Positions 56,081 to 64,000 of a stretch of DNA of 64,000 nt are shown here, piece after piece (the first letter of the stretch is position 1; each line of letters starts with the position of its first letter). A model generated the notes under the pieces. The model was not told the DNA's origin. It saw nothing but the letters and a program-made list of their open reading frames with translations, and made no database searches. Source of the DNA: Vanrija pseudolonga (taxonomy: Eukaryota; Basidiomycota; Tremellomycetes; Trichosporonales; Trichosporonaceae); the NCBI RefSeq assembly GCF_020906515.1, contig NC_085850.1:2604001-2668000 (forward strand). Reading direction: 5' to 3'. Made by a program: the position numbers and the translations under genes.

Positions 56081-57622
56081 ATGGCCACCGAGGCCCCCCC
56101 TCTAAACCTCGCAGGCGTCACGCACGTAGACGACAGCCTCATCGACCCCTCGCTCGCACATGCAGCAGACTTCTTCACGGCCGCCGCAGAGGCCCACGAC
56201 CAAAAGTTTGACGATGAGCTAGCCCGCGCAGCCGTCGCCGCAGCCCACCATCACCAGCAACAGCAGCAACAGGCGCAACAGCAGCAGCAACAACACCTCG
56301 ATGACGTGACGGCGCATCTCCAGCTGCCCGTGGACGTGACGGTGCCCGCCGCGACGGCGACAGCGACGACGGCGGCGCAGCTCGCGCTCCCCCTCGAGGC
56401 GCAGCTCCCCATCGTGACACCAGCAGCGCACATCGCGCCCTTCTCCCGCCCACAGCGCGACGACAGCACGCCGCATCCTGAAATCCTCGCGTTTGCCAAC
56501 CGCGCCGAGTTCGAGGTCTGGTTCGAGGGCGAGTCGTCGTGGTGCCACTTTGTCCAGCGGCGCACCACGACGCCAGAGAAGCGCGCAGAGGAGCGCCTGC
56601 GCGCACGCATCAAGGCGCACGAGCGGCTGCTGTCCACCATGACGGCCGACGAGGTGGCGAGCGCGCCCCCGCTCAAACGCCGGCGCAGGAACCGCACCTC
56701 GACGATCAAGGAGAAGGTCACGTTCACGTGCCACCATGCCGGGCGGTACGAGGCCAAGCACTCGACGACGCTGCCGCGCGAAAAGCTCCGCCTCAACACC
56801 AAGAAGAGCGTCAAGTGCGACTGCCCCGCGCGCATCGTGCTCACCGAGATGGAGGAGGGAGGGTGCAAGGCGAGCTACTTTTGGCGGCATGAAGGCCACG
56901 ACGCATACGCCGACGACGAGCTCGAATCTGGTCGCCTCCCAAAGGTTATCGACGAGTGGCTCGTGGCCCAGATCCAGGCGGGCAAGGACACGGACGAGAT
57001 CCGCCGCTCGCTCACCATGACGGACGAGGAGAAGCAGGCGTACCTGCAGCAGATTGCCGAGGACCCGTCGCGCATCGACCCCGACAAGCCGCCAGCGCTC
57101 GCGCTCACCCTGCGCATCAAGTATCCCGACATTTACAACCGGTACCGCAAGCTCAAGGGCCCGATCAAGGACTTCAAGCCGCCCAAGAACCCGCGCGCGG
57201 CCCGCAAGCGCGACGACAAGCTCGAGGACGTGAGCGAGCAGGTCGCCAACGAGGTGAACGCGCAGGCGCAGGCGCAGGCACAGGCGCAGGCTCAGGCGCA
57301 CGCGCACGCGCAAGCCCAGGCCCAGGTGCAGGCCGCCGCGGCCGTCGCTGCTGCCGCGGCGGTCACCACGCTCGACGGCTACGCCCACGTCGACGGGTTC
57401 GGCATGGACGGTATCGACGGCGCCGAGCTCCCCGCCGACCTGAGCTTCGGGCACGAGGGCCTCGCGCGCGCACTCCTCGCCCTCCCCCGCTCCACGGGGC
57501 ATGGCGATGTCGACGGCGACGCCGAGCTCAGCGAGGCTGTGCTCCGCATGGCTACCGAGGCCAACGCGCAGGCCGAGCAGGAGGCAAAGGAGCGCGAGGC
57601 GTGGGGCTCGATCGGCCTGTAG
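56081..57622 (+). CDS. FAR1/WRKY-GCM-like zinc-finger protein with poly-Q and QA repeats
   Basis: Single exon, 513 aa, probable nuclear DNA-binding protein. Residues 58-72 are glutamine tracts split by Ala. A CCHH zinc module is visible: C217 (FTCHH), C246 and C248 (KCDCPARI), H270 and H273 (WRHEGHD). The pattern resembles the FAR1/MULE-transposase DNA-binding fold of the WRKY-GCM1 group. PPLKRRRRNRTS just before it is a good nuclear-localisation signal. A helical region follows (LPKVIDEWLVAQIQAGKDTDEIRR, IYNRYRKLKGP), then alternating Gln-Ala/His-Ala repeats (about residues 392-415). No DDE transposase core is present, so this is either a host transcription factor of that fold or a domesticated transposon domain. 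The target is unknown. Confidence 0.7.
   Translation: MATEAPPLNLAGVTHVDDSLIDPSLAHAADFFTAAAEAHDQKFDDELARAAVAAAHHHQQQQQQAQQQQQQHLDDVTAHLQLPVDVTVPAATATATTAAQLALPLEAQLPIVTPAAHIAPFSRPQRDDSTPHPEILAFANRAEFEVWFEGESSWCHFVQRRTTTPEKRAEERLRARIKAHERLLSTMTADEVASAPPLKRRRRNRTSTIKEKVTFTCHHAGRYEAKHSTTLPREKLRLNTKKSVKCDCPARIVLTEMEEGGCKASYFWRHEGHDAYADDELESGRLPKVIDEWLVAQIQAGKDTDEIRRSLTMTDEEKQAYLQQIAEDPSRIDPDKPPALALTLRIKYPDIYNRYRKLKGPIKDFKPPKNPRAARKRDDKLEDVSEQVANEVNAQAQAQAQAQAQAHAHAQAQAQVQAAAAVAAAAAVTTLDGYAHVDGFGMDGIDGAELPADLSFGHEGLARALLALPRSTGHGDVDGDAELSEAVLRMATEANAQAEQEAKEREAWGSIGL
57255..57330 (+). repeat. CAGGCG coding microsatellite (Gln-Ala repeat)
   Basis: Tandem CAGGCG/CAGGCA hexamers with CACGCG variants encode alternating Gln-Ala and His-Ala in the FAR1-like gene. 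The hexamer unit keeps frame on expansion or contraction. Confidence 0.8.
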
Positions 57623-57776
57623 TGGGACGGCCTGGACATTCTTCTTCGCTTCTTCACTGTGACACCATTGTACGACCATGTATGTAAGCTTGTGTAGTGT
57701 GTAAGTTCATGTATACGCAGTGTGAGCCCGCCCTGGGTATGATGCTTCATTGATATCTATCCTACTAATGCTGCTG

Positions 57777-60700
57777 CTACTGCTTATCCGCGCCAATCGA
57801 GAATCCCTTAAACTCCTCCTGCACGCGCCGGTAGTGCGCCATCTCGTCGGCGCTGACAGACGGCAGCAGGCGCTCGAGGGCATGCACAAAGTCGTCCTCC
57901 TTGACGATCACGTCGGTTTCCTCCTTGGTGGCCATCGACGCGAGGTAGTACTGCACCGTCAACGGCGTGGGGTAGTTGCGTGGCGCGGGGGCCGCGTCGA
58001 GCTCCTCAACGCGCTTGTCGATCGCGCCCGCGACACGCGTCATCGACGACAGCATCGCGTCCGCACACAGCGCGTACAGGTCTGCACCGGTGTACGTGAA
58101 CGGCAGGCGCTCGGCGACCGCGTCGAGCGACAGCGCGGGGTCGAGCGTAAACTTGCGCGTGAGCGCCGCAAGCACGTCGCGCTGCGCCGCGTGCGTCTCC
58201 GGCACAGAGAGGTACAGCATGCGATCGAAACGGCCTGGGCGGAGCAACGCCGGGTCGAGCAGGTCGGGTCGGTTGGTCGCTGCCATGACCACCACCTGGC
58301 CGCGGCCGCTCGCCATGCCGTCCAGCTCGGCGAGCAGCTGGGACACGATACGGTCCATCACGCCGCCCGAGTCGCCCTGGTTGCCACGCTTGGGCGCGAC
58401 GGAATCCAGCTCGTCCATGAAGATGACACATGGGGACGCGTCGCGCGCCTTTTCGAACACCCTGCGGACGTTGGCTTCCGATTCACCAATGTACATGTTG
58501 AGCAGCTCGGGGCCCTTGACGGACAAGAAGTTGGCCGCGCAAGACGTGGCGACGGCCTTGGCGAGAAGCGTCTTGCCAGTACCTGGTGGTCCGTACAGGA
58601 GAATACCTGAGCGCTTCTTCATGCCGTCAGCAAAGAGCTCGGGGTGGTCGAGCGGGAGCTGCACAGTGTCGAGAATGTCGTTCTTGACGGCCGCGAGGCC
58701 ACCAACGTCGTCCCATGACACGTTGGGGATACGCGGGGCGCCGATGCTGTCGGCGTACGAGGCACGCGCGTCGCCCAACGCCGCAGTCAGGTCGGCCGCT
58801 GTGAGGGACACGCCGGCGAGGAGTGCGTCAGAGGCGGAAGGCGCCGAAGAGCATGCACGCGCGAGCGCCGTGTCCCGTGCACGGTCGATCAAGCTCACGA
58901 GGTCGCCAGCGTTCAGGGCCGCAGCCTGTGCTGCGACGTGCGAGACGACGACGTCGGGCGCGAGCGGCGTCGAGCCGAGCGTCGTGCCGAGGATCACCTC
59001 GCGCTCGGGCGCGGACGGTGCGGGCAGCGCAATCTCGTGCTTGAAGCACGCGAGCATGTCGCGCGGGACGCCCTCCGAGTTGGAGGTCGTGCCGACCAGC
59101 ACGACGGGCTGCCCTGTCTCCACCGCCGACTTGCGGCATTCGGCCAGGATGTCCTCGATGACCTTGACGATTGGGGGTGGGCGGGTAGGAGGGGCCGAGC
59201 CACCACTGGAGGGCGGGGCGAAAGCTTCCAGCTGGGAGAGGAGGAGGACAGCTGGGGCGCATGACCGTGCCTTGTCGAGACGCGCACGAAGAGTGCCCTC
59301 CGTCGCCTGCGGCGTGTCGCCTACAATGTCGAAGCATGGGACGTCGATGACGCTCAGGCCCAGCTCGTCGGCGACGGCGCGCACAAACGAGCGCTTGCCC
59401 GACCCACGAGCGCCCTTGACGAGTACCGAGAGTGGGAAGAGGCGCGCGAGAGCGTTGTTCGAGAACGCCGAGCGGACCAGGTCGCGCATAGTCGACACAG
59501 CGGCGGTGGAGTATGGCGCTGGGGGTGCGGCTGGGTGTCAGTGAAGCCCGGACAGATAAACTCACCAAGACCGTTCCACAACAGGTCGCCACCGCGGTGG
59601 CACACGCGCTCGCGCTCGAGACCGCCAAGCACCATGCTCGTGTCGCCGCCAACGTCGGCGTCGACCCAGCAGCCCAGCTCTCCAGCACGTGCCTTGGATG
59701 CTGACGAGGACGAAAAGTCGTCTTCGAGCGGCACGAGCGGCTCGAACGTCAGCGACGTGACGACAAAGTAGGCGAGCGCCGTCGGCTTTGGATGTGTCGG
59801 CTTGCGGGCAACCACGCCGTCCTCGTTGTCCGAGTCGTCGCCGTCTTCTTCTGCCTCCAGCTCCTCGCCCTCGGCCAGTGGCTTGTCCTGCCACACGGGC
59901 ACGGCGATAATGTCGCCCCGCCGGACGAGACGCTGCACCCTCTCGCCGTCGACATCCTTGGTCGTGAAGTGGTTGCGCAGACCCTTGAGCCAGGACCGCT
60001 CGTAGCGCTTGTCCACGCCTTCGGCAGTCGCGACACGCGCGATGGAAATCTTCTGCGCGACAGGAAGTGTTGGCCGGCGTGCGCCAAATGACGTCGGCTG
60101 CACGGTCACCTCGGTGCTCGTGCTCTGCACCGGGAAGAGGGCACGGAAGAGCGAGGGCGGGATGAGAATAGTATTTGGTGGTCTGGCGTCAGCAACAACC
60201 CCAATAGCTCAAACTCACAGCTCGCTGTCCTCCTGATCCAAGCGCTCCCATGCGACGACTCGGGCCAGGCGCGTACGCGACGGGCCACCTTCAGAGCTCG
60301 CCTTGATCGTGACCCAGTCGCCCTCGAACACGCCGGCGCAGCCCAGCGCCCACACGCCCGCGTAGCACACGTCGTCGTCGTTTGACCCTTCGACGGGCAC
60401 GCCGCGCCCCGTCGAGCGCACAGCGATAAACTTCATGCCGCCGTCGTCGGTGGGCGAGTCGAGCGGGTGGAGCACGTCGGCGGGCGCAGCGACAGGAGAC
60501 GGCGTCCGCCGTCCCGGGCGCGGCGTGATGCTCCCAGACGTAGTAAGCGACGCTGTGAGCTCCGAGCCGCGGTCCGAGCTCGAGTCGACGCGCTCTTCCT
60601 GCGGCGGGGGGAGGTCGCCCTCGTCTGCGAGCTGCGCGAGCGAGATCGCCAACGACGAGGCGAGGAACGTGTCGGGGTCAAACTCGTCCACCATCGACTT

Positions 60701-61447
60701 GTGCGTCGGCGCAATGCTCTCAGATGTGTCTTCGTCGGCGTGTTGCCCCTTCGGCCGCTCGGCGACAATAATCCGTGTCGAGCTCGAAATCAGGCCTTGC
60801 TGGACCGGCTCGCACATGAGCACGCGGAACGCCGACCCCTGCGTGAGCGGCACGGTGCCGCCCTCGCGGAAGATGGTCCCCGCGCGCGACGCCGGCTCGT
60901 CATCAAACGAAAAGTGGACCGAGCCGTTGGCTTTGCCCTCGTTCTCGGCGTCGGTCGCGTCGTCGTAGAACGGTGCCAGGTCGGCGGCAGTGAGCTCGTC
61001 GTTGCCCGTGGGCTGCACAACGACCAGGCTCAGAGTCACTGGGTCGTGCCAGTACACGGTCACAGTCGTAGGCGTCGGCATGAAGGGCGGCAACAGCTGC
61101 GCCGGGACGTAGAGCCGAGGCCGAGGGCTAGCCGCCGAGGTCTGTACGTCAGCAAATGTCGTCGTTACTCTCGCCTAAGCGCGCGAGCAACTCACCTCGC
61201 CGGCTTTGGGCACGACCCAGGTGACGAGGCGGCTCGTCTTGGTCTTGACGGACGCGACGCGGCGCTCGGGCTGCCACTCGACCGCGACGGCGATACGGGC
61301 CGGCTTGTCGCTTGTGCGGCTGCGGGGGAGGAGGGCCGACCACAAGTCCGACGACGCCTCGGCGACGCCCGAGGCCGACGGCAGCGTATGCACGTCTGCC
61401 ACGATCGGCGGCGGCCGTCCGAATGGGCGACCTATCGATGCTGGCAT
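57777..61447 (-). CDS. PEX6: Peroxisomal AAA-ATPase PEX6 (peroxin-6)
   Basis: Subunit of the PEX1-PEX6 motor that pulls the PEX5 receptor from the peroxisome membrane. Exons 61196-61447, 60219-61141, 59566-60182, 57777-59530 give 1181 aa. The N-terminal domains take about 590 residues. D1 has a variant P-loop (KGARGSGKRSF) and a degenerate Walker B (PAVLLLSQLEAF), as known for Pex6. D2 is canonical: IPNVSWDDVGGL, GILLYGPPGTGKTLLAKA, VKGPELLNMYIGESEANVR, VIFMDELDSVAPKRGN, GGVMDRIVSQLLAELDGM, NRPDLLDPALLRPGRFDRML. The D2 block is close to Pex6 rather than Pex1 or Cdc48. Two 3' splice sites 12 nt apart (59531 and 59519) both keep frame at intron 3. A Ser/acidic insert near residues 230-330 is disordered. 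It converges on the FAR1-like gene, 154 bp apart. Confidence 0.93.
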
Positions 61448-61761
61448 TGGTATGTTGATGCGGTGCGAGCGATGTTGATGAGATGGAAGAATGGGATGGA
61501 TACCTTCCTTTGGGGGGGAGCTACAGTAGGAATTCTCGTCATTGGCACTGGCGGTGGTTCGGTCGGCTACTGGCGCCTCCGGATCAGCCGGCACGAAATG
61601 TCAGCGTAGTGTCTGGGCGCCCGCCGCCACGGGATCAAAATCCTGGACCGACGCCGACGACTCATGCAGCCTCCGTCATGCAGGCAGCGATCCAGTGACT
61701 GGTTCACCTCCACTTTGACTCCCTCCGACAGGTCAAACCCGACACAACAGCTCCAACGACC
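61448..61761. promoter_or_regulatory. Divergent promoter of PEX6 and the mitochondrial-type gene
   Basis: 314 bp between opposed starts. Both products are organellar. No specific element, such as an oleate-response pair, was recognised. Confidence 0.45.
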
Positions 61762-63383
61762 ATGAGGAGGTCAATTTCGGCTCTCTCTCGACAGACAAAC
61801 GGATTAATGCTGGCGCGGAGGGCGCGCGTGTCGGTGCCCTCAGCACTGCCTGCCCGCCTGCGCTCCTACTCGTCCGACTCTGACGCCGTCTCCGTGTCCG
61901 TCTCAGACAAGATCGTCGCCGTCCCCTTCAAGCAGAAGCCTCGGGACGCGCGCGACCGTCTGCTGATACACGGCCTGTTGGCGTCCGCGGCCTGGCCGAA
62001 TGTTCTGTGGGCCGGCGCACTCCGGCTCCTCGGCACCGGCATCGAGCCGTTCGGCAAGGAGTTCGGCTTCGGCGAGTCGGTCACCTTCAAGGAGATGAAG
62101 GCTGCATACTGGCCCGTCTGGCGCGTAGACCTCATGGCCGAGGGCACCGTTGAGAAGAACTATGGCGTCGAGGAGTCGAAGGCCTGGCTGTCGGTCCGGG
62201 AGGGCTACATCCCGGGTGAGTTTGCAGCTTGTCGGCAACAACTGACTCCCCCCAGGTAACCCCTTTGCCCCCCTCTCGTACCTGTCGTACGCTGTGCCCC
62301 CACTGCCCGACGAGCTCCCAACCTACGACCCGTCGCGGGATCTCAAGCAGCTTGGTGACGGCTACGATATCGTCCCTGTGCCGTTCACCGTCTCACCCTT
62401 GGGTATGCTCGACAAGATCCGTCGTGAGATTGGCCGGAAGCGCGTCTTCAACGGCATTCGGGTCGACGAGTCCAAGTGGAAGGAGCAATTGGTGCGTGCA
62501 TAATGGGGTTCATCCTAACAGTACAGTTCGCAGCCTACCCTCTTCTCTTCCCCATGTACATTGCCGAGTTTGAGGTCAACATCGAGGGCAAGGACAAGCG
62601 GACATACCAGATCATTATGGATGCTCATGACGAGAATGTGAGTGCGCAGTACAGCAGACATGGCTCACACTCCCAGCCTGGAAAATGCCGTGTTAGCTTC
62701 CCCCCACCAGACGAGATGCGCGAAAGGTGGGCCGGCGCGCGCCCCGGCGAAACCGAGGACTACTCTGACGACCCTCGCAGTGGACGCCTGGCCAACAACT
62801 ACTACGTCAACCCTGCGACGTTCCTCCCAACGACACATCTCATTATTCCCTCCTTGTCCTTGGAGAACATGGGCGGCGTGAGCCTTGCGGCCGGGGTCTC
62901 GACCGCGTACAGCCACTGGATGTCGCCCGGCCCTACCGGTGACTCGATCCCGCCTTCGCCCACGCTTTCAGTCGCGGAGAACGGACCGGAGGTTGACTGG
63001 TCCGACCCACGGATACAGAGCTGGGCGAGTGACGAGCGTATCCAGAACGGCGAGTACCTTGAGATGTCGCTCGAGACAACCAAGGCGATCGGCGCGTTCG
63101 AGGTGGGTTGACGACATGCCTGCTCTGCTGACACTCAAAGGCCATGAACCAGCTTACGAGCGGGCTCCCTGACCAAGGCAAGGGCAAGGTCATGGTCGGC
63201 GGCCAGCTGAGCCGTGGCAAGCGGCCAGAGTTCCGCCCCGTCGACGAGGTGCGCGGGGAGATGGAGGAGGCGATCCAGCAGCAGCGGGACGAGGTGGCCA
63301 AGCTCAAGCCGCAGTGGCTGGTCGACTTTGAGTCCAAGTCGGAGAAGACGAATGAGACAAAGGAGACGGCGGCGGAGGAGTGA
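61762..63383 (+). CDS. Putative mitochondrial protein of unknown function
   Basis: Exons 61762-62215, 62256-62491, 62527-62637, 62677-63102, 63141-63383 give 489 aa; introns are 35-40 nt. The first 35 residues (RRSISALSRQTNGLMLARRAR, then VSVPSALPARLRSYSSDS) are basic and acid-free with an RSYSS cleavage-like site, a strong mitochondrial presequence. The next part, DRLLIHGLLASAAWPNVLW and WPVWRVDLMAEGTVEKNYG, reads as an ordered domain. Exon 3 holds FAAYPLLFPMYIAEFEV, a possible short membrane segment. The C-terminus is Lys/Glu-rich (EMEEAIQQQRDEVAKLKPQW, then ETKETAAEE). I do not recognise the family. A role with the inner membrane or mitoribosome is possible but unproven. Confidence 0.75.
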
Positions 63384-64000
63384 AGGGGGGTGTCGGTAGC
63401 GCGCTCACAGTCATTGATTGCACAAACAACTATCTATCGCATGCAGCATCTGCCTCGAGCGAGCGAGCCACAGTGCCACCCTCGGGGTTATCGGTCTCTG
63501 ACCGTGTGGCACCTCGTTGAAGCACTGCCAAGGTGTCTGTCTTGCTTTTCAGGGTAATTTTTCAGTGAATTCAGGATCCCACTGTGGTCAATGGGTGTGT
63601 GGGTGGCAAGGGAAAAACTTTTGGCAGCCAAAACGGTCACTTTGCTCGGGAATTGTGCCCGCGAAGGGCAGGGCGAGTTTGGGGGAAGATGCCCTGAGAA
63701 ACAAGTGTGACGCTGCTCTGCCACAGTGCTTGTGCGCCCGCGTCGCAAGCCAAGCTGCAGACAGTTCTGCTCCCTTCCCTCTCGTCCCCGACTGTCGTTC
63801 CTCTCGTCTCGTCCTCTCTTGCTGCTGCTGTCGCCGTTGTCGTCGTCGTCGTCCACTGTCACACACACACACACGCACTGCGCACACCACCCACAGCCCC
63901 CACACTGCTGCTCAACGACGAACCACTAAGCTGGGCAACATTCAAGCATACCACACTCTTTCTACTCCTTTTTTGCTTTGCTTGCCTTGCTTGTTCTTTG
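63384..64000. other. Right-end intergenic sequence, probable leader of an unseen gene
   Basis: No gene is supportable. The stretch 63770-64000 is CT-rich with a CA repeat at 63857-63873 and ends in TTGCTTTGCTTGCC-type sequence, the same look as leaders of plus-strand genes in this window. A gene starting beyond the right edge is likely. Confidence 0.45.

Noticed and set aside
57777-61447. PEX1 or CDC48 as identity of the double AAA protein
   Set aside because: The degenerate D1 and the D2 block (VKGPELLNMYIGESEANVR, GNQGDSGGVMDRIVSQLLAELDGM) match Pex6. Cdc48 has two intact AAA modules.

Overview
The window is nuclear DNA of a GC-rich basidiomycete. The basis is a dense set of intron-bearing fungal genes with GC-biased codons. 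Introns have GT..AG ends and CTAAC or CTGAC branch sites, and many are only 33-55 nt. The protein set (NAR1, PEX6, MIM1/TOM13, tricalbin-like and Osh-type proteins, fungal mitoribosomal proteins) fits Tremellomycetes, most likely Trichosporonales. That taxonomic call is inference from style, not from a marker gene. No rRNA, convincing tRNA, CRISPR, provirus or bacterial operon was seen.

Layout. 1-5016: a heat-shock-factor-type transcription factor (+) behind a very long leader. 5017-7370: no gene. 7371-9097: a CaiB/BaiF CoA-transferase (-). 9098-13397: 4.3 kb with no supportable gene, holding two diverged copies of a pol III-promoted, SINE-like repeat. 13398-16571: a divergent pair, an extended MIM1/TOM13 protein (-) and an eleven-exon ZUP1-type C78 deubiquitinase (+). 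17541-19333: an unknown acidic protein (+) and an ARL5 GTPase (-). 19902-27369: ADE6 (+), lysyl-tRNA synthetase with two in-frame starts (-), and mitoribosomal uL15m (+). 27805-31197: a secreted Ser/Ala-repeat protein (-). 32112-34140: mitoribosomal mL58 (+) and the splicing factor IST3 (-). 34304-38656: an Osh1/2-type oxysterol-binding protein (-). 39436-41673: NAR1 (+). 41747-45302: a clathrin-adaptor accessory protein with FGDF motifs (-). 45516-46091: a putative tail-anchored protein (+). 46186-50885: an SMP/C2 extended-synaptotagmin-like protein (-). 52001-54069: unknown (+). 54188-55613: a DHHC palmitoyltransferase (-). 56081-57622: a FAR1-like zinc-finger protein (+). 57777-61447: PEX6 (-). 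61762-63383: a putative mitochondrial protein (+).

The genes form no operon or biosynthetic cluster. Mitochondrial functions recur: MIM1, the dual-start LysRS, uL15m, mL58 and the last gene. Two genes fit ER membrane-contact-site lipid transfer: the FFAT-bearing Osh protein and the SMP/C2 protein. Neighbours are mostly convergent with 75-250 bp gaps, or divergent with 250-1100 bp shared promoters.

Exon boundaries were worked out by eye from splice signals, reading frame and family similarity. For every multi-exon gene the exon lengths sum to a multiple of three.
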